From assembly GCA_002338145.1 (NCBI GenBank), contig DDHP01000090.1, positions 760 to 60,100 on the forward strand: a stretch of 59,341 nucleotides of DNA, read 5' to 3'. The DNA is from Deferribacteraceae bacterium UBA1873 (GTDB lineage Bacteria; Chrysiogenota; Deferribacteres; Deferribacterales; Flexistipitaceae). Shown one piece after another: positions 18,471 to 27,477 of this stretch. Both the position numbers and the translations under genes were made by a program. Numbering within the stretch: position 1 is the stretch's first letter; each line of letters starts with the position of its first letter. Under the pieces are notes generated by a model. The model worked only from the letters and a program-made list of their open reading frames with translations. It did no database searches and was not told where the DNA came from.

Positions 18471-20310
18471 TAAAATATCTTTTGTTGTTTATGTTTGTGA
18501 ACTTCCCGGATTTGTCCAGTTGTTCCAGAAGGGGGATGAGTATCTTTCGTGACGTGTTAATAATTTCTTTTGCCATGCTGATGTCTATGTAACCTTCTTT
18601 TTTTGCTTTTTCTGTAGCTGAATTTATAAAATTATCAAGTATATCTTGACGTATGTAATTTTTTTCATCAAGTTTTTTTATTTTGTTATTGTTCTGTAGG
18701 ATAAAAAGGGCGTTTTTCGCAGTTTTTTCATCAACGGATAATGCTTGGGCAATATTGGATACGTTACTTAAAGATATTTCCTTTGCCATTGCGGTGTATA
18801 TTTTTTCGGCGATAATTTCATGCTCCGTTTTCTTTTTTATAAAAAGGGCGTTGTTTTCAAATGTAAAACCTTTTGTTTTTGCAAAGGTAATAATTTCGTT
18901 TTTTAAATACTCTGTAAAGATATCTGAAGGCTCAAGTTTGTTTGTGTACTCTCCCAGATTGAGGTTTTTTTCTGCCATCAGTTTATCTTTGGCTTCTTTT
19001 GTTAACGTGCTCATGTAAGTTTTTGAACATATTTTGTTTCCGTCCAAAAGAAAGAATTTTTTCAGTAAATCTTCTGTTTTTGATTCTTCCATGGATGTCA
19101 GCTGAGGAAGGGCAGGCAATGTGTGAATTTTGGCTAAATCTCTGCTCAGCAATTGGAAAGCATCATAAAAGTTTTCCTCGGATAATAACCCCAGGTATTT
19201 TAATATGTCTTTTTTATTTAGATTAAAGCTGTAAATTGAAAGTACACTACCTCCGGCAACAGTTCTTTGGGGGCTGAGGCTCCTGATAAAAAATTTTTCA
19301 TTGAACAGTGGAGTGTATTTTCCCTGCATAATTATTTTGCAGAATCCGGATTCACTCTTTTTGAGGTGTTGCTTATTTATAAAAATAATTTTAGCCTGGG
19401 TTGAAAATGTCCCTATGAACAGACTGTATGTTTTGTTGTGCTTTAGACGGTATTCGCTGTCTGTACTATCAAAAATGATGAGCGATGCGTAAAAACTGAT
19501 GGTGGGGTTATAAATATCCTGGGCTGCAGCTATATTGCCCCTCTCCACCTCACTCTTCTTTATTCCGCCCAGATTTAGGGCTACTCTGCTACCTTTTTCT
19601 GCAATCTGTGTTTCCCGGGAATGGATTTGTATACTTTTAATTTTACCTTGGATTTTCTGTGGCAAAATTTCAATTGTATCATTTTTTTTCACTGAGCCTG
19701 CAGCGGATGTCCCTGTGATTACCGTTCCCACTCCTTTTAGTGTAAATACCCTGTCGATTCTCATTAGAAAACTGTCTGTAATATTAGATTTCTTTATTTT
19801 CAGACTTTCCAGGTAAATGGTTTCTTTCAGGTTCTCTGTGGATTGGTCGTCAAATATACTTGTGTTAATAATCTTTATATTTTTGAAGTTATATTTTCCG
19901 AAAAACTCTTGTATCTCTTTCCTGCGTTTTTCAAGGACGACTTTTTCCACAAGGTCTGATTTTGTGATTGCCACCACTATAGTCTTTATATTCAGAAACG
20001 AAATTATTTCAGCGTGCTCCTCAGTCTGCGGCTTGATACCTTCACCGGCATCTATGGTAAAAAGTATCATGTCTGTTCCTGTTGCCCCGGCTATCATATT
20101 TCTCACCAGTTTTTCATGTCCGGGTACATCCACATAGGAGAAATTCAGGCCTTTGTACTTATAGTTTGCAAAGCCCAAATCAAGAGTAATGCCTCTTTGT
20201 TTCTCTTCTCTGAATCTGTCCGGATCAGTTCCGGTGAGTTTTTTTACCAAAGCTGATTTGCCGTGGTCAATATGGCCTGCCGTTCCTATTATGATACTCT
20301 TAAAGCCCAA
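18445..20310 (-). CDS. selB: Selenocysteine-specific elongation factor SelB
   Basis: Delivers Sec-tRNA to UGA codons marked by a SECIS hairpin. The 621-residue protein has an EF-Tu-like GTPase domain with GHIDHGKS (G1), the RGIT switch, DVPGHEKLVRNM (G3) and TKSD (G4). Beta-barrel domains follow (VITGTSAAGSV), then a C-terminal half made of winged-helix repeats ending in a DKSGKFTNINNKRYF segment that should bind SECIS RNA. The start is a TTG (20310-20308) with GGAGGG about 7 bases upstream; no ATG in frame gives the full G1 motif. It overlaps selA by 22 bases. Confidence 0.95.
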   Translation of the reverse strand: MGFKSIIIGTAGHIDHGKSALVKKLTGTDPDRFREEKQRGITLDLGFANYKYKGLNFSYVDVPGHEKLVRNMIAGATGTDMILFTIDAGEGIKPQTEEHAEIISFLNIKTIVVAITKSDLVEKVVLEKRRKEIQEFFGKYNFKNIKIINTSIFDDQSTENLKETIYLESLKIKKSNITDSFLMRIDRVFTLKGVGTVITGTSAAGSVKKNDTIEILPQKIQGKIKSIQIHSRETQIAEKGSRVALNLGGIKKSEVERGNIAAAQDIYNPTISFYASLIIFDSTDSEYRLKHNKTYSLFIGTFSTQAKIIFINKQHLKKSESGFCKIIMQGKYTPLFNEKFFIRSLSPQRTVAGGSVLSIYSFNLNKKDILKYLGLLSEENFYDAFQLLSRDLAKIHTLPALPQLTSMEESKTEDLLKKFFLLDGNKICSKTYMSTLTKEAKDKLMAEKNLNLGEYTNKLEPSDIFTEYLKNEIITFAKTKGFTFENNALFIKKKTEHEIIAEKIYTAMAKEISLSNVSNIAQALSVDEKTAKNALFILQNNNKIKKLDEKNYIRQDILDNFINSATEKAKKEGYIDISMAKEIINTSRKILIPLLEQLDKSGKFTNINNKRYFNDRGGKTG

Positions 20311-21668
20311 ACCAATCCCTCCCCAAGCTCGTGAAACTGTTTCTCAAAAATTGTCCTGACATCAAAATACAGCTTATTTCCACTAACTCTGCATATAATG
20401 GGAATATTGTATTGCCGTAAATTGTTTTCCACTGATGAAATATTTTTACCGATATTCTTTACCACAAGTGCTTTTGAGTGGATATCCTGCATAGGGCAAC
20501 TGCCGCCGCCGGTGTAGGTAATTACATCTTCAATTTCTATACTGATTTTGCTTTGGGATATTTTTGACTCAACTATTTTTTTTAATTCTTCTGCTTTTTT
20601 TCCCAGTTCTGTGTTGCTTGTATTCAGCAGGTTTATTGTTGTTATGTCGTCTTCATTTTCTTTAACATACATTCTGAGTATTTCCTGTAATACTGCAAGG
20701 GTTATTTTGTCTACGCGCAACATTCTCATGAGTTGGTTCTGTTTTAGTTTGTCCACAAGATGTTTCCTGCCCAGTACTATTCCTGCCTGTACACCGCCCA
20801 GAAGTTTGTCTCCGCTGAAACTGATAAGGTCAAAATCGCTGTCCACAATTTTTTTTACATCTTTTTCATCACAAAAAGTGTTGTATCTTTGTGTAAGGAT
20901 TCCGCTGCCTAAATCATAGTATGAAAATATTCCCATTTGTTTTGCTTTTTGGGTGATTTCTGAGAGTGATGGCTCTTCGGTAAACCCTTTTATTACATAG
21001 TTACTTTTGTGAACCTTCATAATCATTGCTGTTTTGTCGCTGACTGCATTTTCGTAATCGGAAATCTTTGTTTTATTTGTCGTGCCCACCTCTTTTAAAA
21101 ATGCTCCGCTGTTGGACATAACTTCCGGTATTCTGAAGCTTCCCCCTATTTCAACCAATTCTCCTCGGGATACAAGACATTCTTTCTCTTTGGCAAATGT
21201 ATTCAATATAAGGAATACGGCTGCTGCATTGTTATTTAGAATAACTGCACTTTCAGCGCCTGTCAAAAACTCCAGATATTCACTTAAATGATGATATCTG
21301 TCACCCCGACTGCCTTTATTAAGGTCATATTCCAGATTTGAGTATCCGGTTATTTTTTCGGATATGTTTGTTAATATATTCTGAGGTAACGGTGCCCTGC
21401 CCAAATTGGTATGAATAACGATGCCTGTTGCATTGATTATTTCTTCAAGACTACCTTTTAAAAAACTTGAGTAATACTGTTGTATCTGCTTAACCAGCAA
21501 AGTTTTGTCTATATACCCTATATATCCGCTGGCTATATTTTTCCTTGTTGTAGCTAAAATTTTGTTTATACAGAATTTCAGTATATCCCTTTTGTATTGC
21601 TGCGGGTCAAACAGATGTAGCAACTCATCCATTTTTGGAATCTGACGGTATAGACTGTTATTGCTCAA
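20289..21668 (-). CDS. selA: L-seryl-tRNA(Sec) selenium transferase SelA
   Basis: PLP enzyme that converts Ser-tRNA(Sec) to Sec-tRNA(Sec) using selenophosphate. The 459-residue protein has the NATGIVIHTNLGRAPLP segment, and the Schiff-base Lys lies in the SFSGDKLLGGVQAGI motif. The start is a TTG at 21668 with an AGGAGGAG site 6 bases before it. It is the first gene of the selA-selB-dprA-DUF494-topA-trmFO-xerC series. selC (tRNA-Sec) was not found in this window. Confidence 0.95.
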   Translation of the reverse strand: MSNNSLYRQIPKMDELLHLFDPQQYKRDILKFCINKILATTRKNIASGYIGYIDKTLLVKQIQQYYSSFLKGSLEEIINATGIVIHTNLGRAPLPQNILTNISEKITGYSNLEYDLNKGSRGDRYHHLSEYLEFLTGAESAVILNNNAAAVFLILNTFAKEKECLVSRGELVEIGGSFRIPEVMSNSGAFLKEVGTTNKTKISDYENAVSDKTAMIMKVHKSNYVIKGFTEEPSLSEITQKAKQMGIFSYYDLGSGILTQRYNTFCDEKDVKKIVDSDFDLISFSGDKLLGGVQAGIVLGRKHLVDKLKQNQLMRMLRVDKITLAVLQEILRMYVKENEDDITTINLLNTSNTELGKKAEELKKIVESKISQSKISIEIEDVITYTGGGSCPMQDIHSKALVVKNIGKNISSVENNLRQYNIPIICRVSGNKLYFDVRTIFEKQFHELGEGLVWALRVS

Positions 21669-21814
21669 AAATATCTCCTCCTGTACAGATTAAAGTTATC
21701 ATATTACTGTGAAATTTACAAACAATCCTTTCTACTTTTGCGATACTATTAAAGCATTGTAAATGCATAAATTCTGGAAAGTTATCAATTAATCTGTTAG
21801 TATTATCCCAAAAA

Positions 21815-21831
21815 TGTGAATAAAAATATTC
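21815..21831. promoter_or_regulatory. Possible ArgR-type operator upstream of argG
   Basis: TGAATAAAAATATTC (21817-21831) is close to the ARG-box consensus TGAATaaaaATTCA but has a 1-base insertion. A weaker look-alike, TGCATAAATTCT, lies at 21764-21775. Both are upstream of the predicted promoter, not over it, so the assignment is tentative. Confidence 0.25.
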
Positions 21832-21872
21832 CTTTTTTTGTGAAGCTTGGGTGATGTCAGATTAATTTAATA

Positions 21873-21901
21873 TTGAATGTTGATGGCTATTGGGGTATAG
21901 A
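21873..21901 (+). promoter_or_regulatory. Predicted sigma-70-type promoter of argG-glyQ
   Basis: TTGAAT (21873-21878) and TATAGA (21896-21901) are separated by 17 bases. The predicted start is near 21908, about 32 bases before the argG ATG. The rest of the 271-base gap up to selA is AT-rich with no gene. Confidence 0.6.
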
Positions 21902-21939
21902 TTTTTCTTAGTTATTTTTAATAATTATGGAGGTTTTTT

Positions 21940-23154
21940 ATGGGTGAAAGAGAAAAGGTTGTACTGGCTTATTCCGGTGGATTAGATACATCTGTGATAC
22001 TAAAATGGCTTGAGTTGAAAGGTTATGATGTAGTGGCATATGTGGCTGATTTGGGACAAAGGGATGACTACGATGCTATAGAAAAGAAGGCTTATGCTTC
22101 AGGTGCAGTGGATTTTCATCTTGTTGATCTGAAAGAAGAGTTTGTGAAAGAATTTGTATATACATCCGTTAAGTTTAACGCCGTATATGAAGGCAGATAT
22201 CTTTTGGGGACATCACTTGCACGTCCGATAATTACCAAAGGGATGGTGGATGTTGCCCGTAAAGTTGGCGCAAAATATATTTCCCATGGGGCTACAGGTA
22301 AAGGCAATGACCAGGTGCGGTTTGAACTGTCTGCGGCTGCATTGGCTCCGGAATTAAAAGCTATTGTCCCATGGCGGGAGCCTGAATTTTTTAATAAGAT
22401 AAAAGGCAGAAAAGAGGCAATGGACTTTGCCGCTGAGCATAATATCCCTGTGAAAGCAACAGCTGAACAACCATGGAGTTCGGATGAAAATTTAATGCAT
22501 ATAAGCTTTGAGGCGGGGATACTTGAGAATCCGGCTAAAAAACCGCCGAAAGAAATGTTTGAACTCAGTGTGAGCCCGGAAGATGCTCCGGATACGCCTG
22601 AAACTGTAGAACTTGAGTTTTATAAAGGCGAGGCGGTAAAATTTAACGGAGAGTCTCTGGGGCCTGTGGAGATGTTAAAAAAACTTAACGAGGCCGGAGG
22701 CCGTAACGGGATTGGCAGGATAGATATTGTGGAGAGCAGATATGTGGGTATGAAGTCAAGGGGAGTATACGAAACCCCCGGCGGGACAATACTTATGGCT
22801 GCCCACAGAGATCTGGAAGCACTAACCCTTAGCGGTGGTGTGATAAACCTGAAAGATTCGCTTATGCCAAGGTTTTCCCAGCTGGTTTATGCCGGGTACT
22901 GGTATTCGGATGAACTTGAGTGCCTTAAAGCGCTTGTAAACAAATCCCAGGAGTTTGTTACCGGTAAAGTTAAGCTGGAATTATATAAAGGCAATATTAC
23001 TCCTGTATCCAGAGAATCTGAATATTCTCTTTATGACGAACTTGTGGTGTCTATGGATGATGATTTAGGTGCCTATAACCAGACTGATGCAACCGGTTTT
23101 ATCAAACTGCACGCTTTGCCTTTAAAGGCTGAAGCCAAAAGAAGGAAAGATTGA
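21940..23154 (+). CDS. argG: Argininosuccinate synthase
   Basis: Condenses citrulline and aspartate with ATP in arginine synthesis. The PP-loop YSGGLDTSVILKWL at the N-terminus, the SHGATGKGNDQVRFE segment and the EGRYLLGTSLARP segment are diagnostic. Its 404 residues match the family length. A GGAGG lies 7 bases before the ATG. Other arginine genes are absent here. The stop is 32 bases before the glyQ ATG, so the two are likely co-transcribed. Confidence 0.97.
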   Translation: MGEREKVVLAYSGGLDTSVILKWLELKGYDVVAYVADLGQRDDYDAIEKKAYASGAVDFHLVDLKEEFVKEFVYTSVKFNAVYEGRYLLGTSLARPIITKGMVDVARKVGAKYISHGATGKGNDQVRFELSAAALAPELKAIVPWREPEFFNKIKGRKEAMDFAAEHNIPVKATAEQPWSSDENLMHISFEAGILENPAKKPPKEMFELSVSPEDAPDTPETVELEFYKGEAVKFNGESLGPVEMLKKLNEAGGRNGIGRIDIVESRYVGMKSRGVYETPGGTILMAAHRDLEALTLSGGVINLKDSLMPRFSQLVYAGYWYSDELECLKALVNKSQEFVTGKVKLELYKGNITPVSRESEYSLYDELVVSMDDDLGAYNQTDATGFIKLHALPLKAEAKRRKD

Positions 23155-23186
23155 TATAATATTTTACATGTTTGAAAGGAGCGTCT

Positions 23187-24059
23187 ATGTATTTTCAGGA
23201 TGTTATACTTAAACTACAGGAATATTGGGCAAAAAAAGGATGCATTATTTATCAACCTTATGATATAGAAGTCGGTGCCGGCACTTTTAATCCCTCCACA
23301 TTCCTGAGATGTTTGGGGCCTGAACCGTGGAATGCTGCCTATGTCGAGCCCAGTAGACGCCCTACGGACGGCAGGTATGGGGATAACCCTAATCGTTTGC
23401 AGCACTATTATCAGTTCCAGGTGTTACTGAAACCTTCTCCTGAGGATATCCAGGATTTATATCTTGAGAGTCTGGAATATCTGGGAATAAATCCGCTGGA
23501 GCACGATATCCGATTTGTGGAAGATGACTGGGAATCCCCTACTTTGGGAGCATGGGGGCTTGGTTGGGAAGTTTGGCTGGACGGTATGGAAATCACTCAG
23601 TTTACATATTTTCAGCAGGCCGGCGGAATGGATTTAAAACCGGTTTCAGGGGAGATCACCTATGGAATTGAAAGAATTGCAATGTATCTGCAGAAGGTGG
23701 ACTCCGTTTTTGACCTTGCCTGGAATGAAAATCTTACTTACGGTGATGTTTATCATAGAAATGAGGTGGAGTTTTCCAGATATAATTTTGAATATGCCGA
23801 CACAGATATGCTTTTTAAATTGTTTCAGATGTATGAGAATGAGTGTAAACAGTTAATTGAGAAAAAGCTTGTTTTACCGGCTTACGACTATTGTTTAAAA
23901 TGCAGTCACACATTTAACCTCCTTGATGCCAGGAATGCCATTTCTGTAACAGAAAGAACGGGGTATATCGCCAGGGTCAGACAGCTTGCCAAAATGTGTG
24001 GGGAAAAATATGTGGAAAGCAGAGAGGAATTAGGTTTTCCTTTGTTAAAAAATAAGTAA
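23187..24059 (+). CDS. glyQ: Glycyl-tRNA synthetase alpha subunit
   Basis: Class II synthetase catalytic subunit of the alpha2beta2 bacterial enzyme. The protein (290 residues) begins MYFQDVILKLQEYW, with GCIIYQPYD and EVGAGTFNPST next, the standard GlyQ opening. I chose the ATG at 23187 because GAAAGGAG lies just upstream and this gives the conserved N-terminus; a TTG 15 bases upstream is not needed. The beta-subunit gene glyS, usually directly downstream, is missing: a chemoreceptor follows 34 bases later. glyS must lie elsewhere in the genome. Confidence 0.97.
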   Translation: MYFQDVILKLQEYWAKKGCIIYQPYDIEVGAGTFNPSTFLRCLGPEPWNAAYVEPSRRPTDGRYGDNPNRLQHYYQFQVLLKPSPEDIQDLYLESLEYLGINPLEHDIRFVEDDWESPTLGAWGLGWEVWLDGMEITQFTYFQQAGGMDLKPVSGEITYGIERIAMYLQKVDSVFDLAWNENLTYGDVYHRNEVEFSRYNFEYADTDMLFKLFQMYENECKQLIEKKLVLPAYDYCLKCSHTFNLLDARNAISVTERTGYIARVRQLAKMCGEKYVESREELGFPLLKNK

Positions 24060-24093
24060 TTTTTTAGTTTTAATACAATGATGGGAGCAAGTC

Positions 24094-26082
24094 ATGTTTA
24101 GAAATATGCAGATTAGGACAAAACTTCTTATTTATGTTTTTATCTTTCTCGTTATAGGTTTTGTTATCTCAGGTTTTTTTGTTACCCAGGCTATAAAAAC
24201 CAATGCCAAGAATATAGCGACTATCCAATTAAAAGCCCAGATCGGGATACTGAAAAATATGCTTGATAATGCCGAGAAAACTTCGAGGAATCTGTATGAA
24301 GAGCTGAAGCAGGAAGCTATGGCTGATCTTGAAAATGATGCTGATGAGCTGGCCAATCAGATTTCGGAACTTCGGCAAGCTTATGCTGCTGCCGGTGCTG
24401 ATAAAGCCATGATTTCCATGAAGCTGTCGAATGCGATACTGGGACATAAAGTAGGTAAAACAGGGTATGCGTATGCCCTGGATATGGATGGCCGATTGGT
24501 TGTACATAAGTCTTCTCAGGGAAAGGATTTGTCTGAGGAATCACATATCCAGCAGATTCTCTCGGAAATGAACGGTATTATGAGCTACGAAAGGGTGACT
24601 GATCCGTCGAATCCCACGGTATATGCAGCATACAGGTACATTCCCTTTATGGACTGGGTTCTGGTTGTGACAATGCAGGAAAGCGAGCTGTTACAAAAAG
24701 CCAACATGGTGAGAAATCAGCTTATTGAAAACTTTAAAAAACAGGTAAAAAAGACCACAATAGGTGAAACCGGCTATTTCTATGTAATGGATTACGAAGG
24801 TGATGTTATCGTGCATCCAGATGAGCGAACCCGTAAGCTGGGTCAGTATGATTTTGCAAAGGAAATGATAAAAAATAAATCCGGAATAGTTGAATACGAG
24901 TGGAAAGGTGAATCTAAAATTGTTGCTTATGACAACTATCCTGACACTGAGTGGATTATAGCCGGTGGGACATATAACTCAGAGCTTTTTGGCAAAGCTG
25001 TTAACAAGGTTAAGATCGCTTATTTTGTTTTAACTGTGGTAATACTGATACTGCTTCTTGTTATTATAAGACTGATTTTCGAAAAAAATGTTGTAAATCC
25101 GGTGAATGAATTGGAAGGGCTCTTTTCAAAAATTGCAGCAGGTGATTTGACCAACAGTCTGCAGGCCAAAAGCAATGATGAAATAGGAAGAATCATTTTT
25201 CATGTAAACGAAATGGTGGATCAGATGAATAGCGCTCTTTCTGAAGTAAATGCTGCCACATCTGATGTAAGCATTTCAGCGGAATCCCTTTCCACTTCAA
25301 GTAATCAGATGAGCACAGGTGCGGAAAGTCAGGCTGAGAGAGTTACACAGGTGGAAACAGCTGTTCACGAAATGAGTGCAACAATAAGGGAGATTTCCCA
25401 GAATGTGGAAGAAGTTACCAGTGAAGTAAATACGGTAAAGGAATCTGCAAATACCGGCGGTGAGATTCTCGAAGAAACGGTAACCGGTATTCAGAATCTT
25501 TCCGAATCAGTTATTAATACCGGTGAAAGTGTAAAAGGGCTTGGTGAATCTTCCAAGCAGATAGGTGAGATTTTGCAGGTTATTTCCGATATTGCTGACC
25601 AGACTAATCTGCTGGCGCTGAATGCAGCAATAGAAGCCGCCAGAGCAGGTGAACACGGAAGAGGTTTCGCTGTGGTGGCAGATGAAGTAAGAAAATTGGC
25701 AGAGCGCACTGCAAAAGCCACAGGAGAAATCGATTCCATGATTTCAGAAATTCAGGGTGAAGTGGATAAATCTGTTAAGGATATGGATGAAGGTGTAAAG
25801 CTTGCTGAGGAGGGCTCAATGATGGTGGGTAATCTTCAGGCGAGTCTTAAGGAAATAATAGACGGTGTTATGGATATCGCAGACAGGATGAATTCCATAG
25901 CCACATCTGTGGAGCAGCAAAGTGCCACCAGTGAGGAGATTTCCAACAGTATGGGCGATATTGCTTCCGTTGCTCAGGAAAATTCATCCATTGCAGCAGA
26001 AAATCATGAACAGGCGGAGCGTTTGAAAAACCTGGCTGATAAACTGAAAAATGTGGTGTCCAGATTTAAACTTAACGATTAA
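24094..26082 (+). CDS. Methyl-accepting chemotaxis protein with double Cache sensor
   Basis: A 662-residue transmembrane chemoreceptor. TM1 (about residues 12-32) is followed by a long periplasmic region of two Cache-type folds. Each carries a paired signature: KTGYAYALDMDGRLVVH near 125, and GETGYFYVMDYEGDVIVHP near 225. TM2 lies at about 308-330, then HAMP to about 385 and the cytoplasmic four-helix signalling domain. The hairpin tip is canonical (QTNLLALNAAIEAARAGE). The repeated Cache signatures suggest small organic-acid or amino-acid type ligands, which is a family-level inference. It is preceded by glyQ and followed by a hairpin terminator. Confidence 0.94.
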   Translation: MFRNMQIRTKLLIYVFIFLVIGFVISGFFVTQAIKTNAKNIATIQLKAQIGILKNMLDNAEKTSRNLYEELKQEAMADLENDADELANQISELRQAYAAAGADKAMISMKLSNAILGHKVGKTGYAYALDMDGRLVVHKSSQGKDLSEESHIQQILSEMNGIMSYERVTDPSNPTVYAAYRYIPFMDWVLVVTMQESELLQKANMVRNQLIENFKKQVKKTTIGETGYFYVMDYEGDVIVHPDERTRKLGQYDFAKEMIKNKSGIVEYEWKGESKIVAYDNYPDTEWIIAGGTYNSELFGKAVNKVKIAYFVLTVVILILLLVIIRLIFEKNVVNPVNELEGLFSKIAAGDLTNSLQAKSNDEIGRIIFHVNEMVDQMNSALSEVNAATSDVSISAESLSTSSNQMSTGAESQAERVTQVETAVHEMSATIREISQNVEEVTSEVNTVKESANTGGEILEETVTGIQNLSESVINTGESVKGLGESSKQIGEILQVISDIADQTNLLALNAAIEAARAGEHGRGFAVVADEVRKLAERTAKATGEIDSMISEIQGEVDKSVKDMDEGVKLAEEGSMMVGNLQASLKEIIDGVMDIADRMNSIATSVEQQSATSEEISNSMGDIASVAQENSSIAAENHEQAERLKNLADKLKNVVSRFKLND

Positions 26083-26095
26083 AATAACATATTGA

Positions 26096-26127
26096 CCGGC
26101 CACTTTGTTATAGTGCGCCGGCTTTTC
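26096..26127 (+). terminator. Predicted intrinsic terminator after the chemoreceptor gene
   Basis: CCGGCCACT (26096-26104) pairs with AGTG-c-GCCGG (26112-26121, one bulged base) around a 7-base loop, followed by CTTTTCC. The stem is strong but the T-run is short. Confidence 0.55.
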
Positions 26128-26175
26128 CTGAAATTCCAACCTTATCGATAATATTAATTAAAAAAGTTGCTTTTT

Positions 26176-26216
26176 TTGATTTGTATCAATTTATTTTTGT
26201 CCCGTTGCTGTATATT
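26176..26216 (+). promoter_or_regulatory. FNR/CRP-family box and class II promoter of the DUF1858-SBP operon
   Basis: TTGATTTGTATCAA (26176-26189) is a perfect match to the FNR consensus TTGAT-N4-ATCAA. A -10-like TATATT (26211-26216) puts the start near 26224, so the box is centred at -41.5, the classic class II activation position. No good -35 is present, as expected for an activated promoter. Regulators of the FNR/DNR/NarR type share this box, so the signal could be low oxygen or NO. Confidence 0.8.
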
Positions 26217-26247
26217 CTCCATTAACGTTAGAAATAAGGAGGTACAT

Positions 26248-27477
26248 ATGAAAAGATTGGATGCCGGGATGACAGTAAAAAGCATTGTGGAAAAATTTCC
26301 GGAAACCCTGGAAGTTTTTATAAATAACGGTTTTTCTAAATTTAAGGATAAGAGCAAACTTGAAACAACTGGTGGAATATTAACGCTTGGCTCAGCCCTG
26401 AAATCAAGAAAATACGACGTACAAACATATCTGAATATGCTGGAAGAGAAAATATCCGAAAAGGCAAATAATGTGGATATTACACTTAAAGAGACAAAAA
26501 AGGGTAATGCAAATATACATATTACCGGATTATTGCCGTGTCCGGTGCGTGTACCGCTTATGGAAAAATTTGATGACTTTTTGGAGAATTATCAGGCGGA
26601 AAAAGGATTAAAAGTGGATTATTCCCTGGAAGCTGCTTCCCTCGGAGGGGATTTTTTAAAAGATATTTTAGCTGTGGAAGATGAGAAAGGGTTACCTGAT
26701 GTGTTTTTGTCTGCGGGCTTTGAAGCATTTTTCGGAAAAGATTCAATCGGAAAATTTAAGGAGCAGAATGTTTTTGAAGATCTCACCACTTTTGAGATAA
26801 ATGATGATTTTAAAGATTTGGACATCCTGGATAAAAAAGGCCATTACTCTATTATTTCTGTTGTGCCGGCTGTTTTTATGGTGAATCTGGAAGAACTGGG
26901 GGATTTACCTATCCCGGAATCCTGGGAGGACATATTTGATGAGAGATACCGTCAGAGGGTTGCTCTTCCTGTGGGAGATTTCGATTTGTTTAACGGTATT
27001 TTACTTAATATTTACAAAGATTACGGCAGAGAAGGTGTGGAAAAACTCGGTCAAAGTTTGATGAAATCAATGCATCCGTCCCAGATGGTTAAAAATGCAG
27101 GTAAAAAACTGGAAGAGAAACCAATAGTGACGATTATGCCTTATTTCTTTACCAAAATTCTCAGAGATTCCAAAACGATGAAGGTTGTATGGCCTTCAGA
27201 CGGAGCAATTATATCACCTGTGTTTATGCTTACAAAAAGAAATAAACGAGAGGATTTAAAAGAGATAGCAGATTTTCTCAGTGGTTCTGAAGTGGGGGAA
27301 ATATTGTCCCACAGGGGATTGTTTCCTTCACTGAATAATGATGTGGAAAATAATCTCCCGGTGAAAGCTCCTTTTAAATGGCTGGGATGGGATTATATCT
27401 ATAGTAACGATATAGACAGTCTTATTGAAAAGGTTAACGGCATATTTGAAGCATCCGCTTCGGAGGTGTTAGCATGA
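26248..27477 (+). CDS. DUF1858 domain fused to a cytosolic ABC-type solute-binding protein
   Basis: A 409-residue protein. Residues about 1-70 match the helical DUF1858 domain (MTVKSIVEKFPETLEVFINNGF, then a helical tail ending in LNMLEEKI). Residues about 85-400 resemble a type II periplasmic binding protein of the iron/thiamine-like class, with the PDVFLSAGFEAFF and VPAVFMVNL segments and an ESWEDIFDERYRQRVALP stretch typical of that fold. There is no signal peptide or lipobox, so the binding protein stays in the cytoplasm. A LPCPVRVPL motif (Cys98) opens the binding-protein half. The start has TAAGGAGG 5 bases upstream. Its stop overlaps the next ATG by 4 bases. Ligand unknown; a metal complex or oxyanion is a guess from the neighbours. 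Confidence 0.8.
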   Translation: MKRLDAGMTVKSIVEKFPETLEVFINNGFSKFKDKSKLETTGGILTLGSALKSRKYDVQTYLNMLEEKISEKANNVDITLKETKKGNANIHITGLLPCPVRVPLMEKFDDFLENYQAEKGLKVDYSLEAASLGGDFLKDILAVEDEKGLPDVFLSAGFEAFFGKDSIGKFKEQNVFEDLTTFEINDDFKDLDILDKKGHYSIISVVPAVFMVNLEELGDLPIPESWEDIFDERYRQRVALPVGDFDLFNGILLNIYKDYGREGVEKLGQSLMKSMHPSQMVKNAGKKLEEKPIVTIMPYFFTKILRDSKTMKVVWPSDGAIISPVFMLTKRNKREDLKEIADFLSGSEVGEILSHRGLFPSLNNDVENNLPVKAPFKWLGWDYIYSNDIDSLIEKVNGIFEASASEVLA

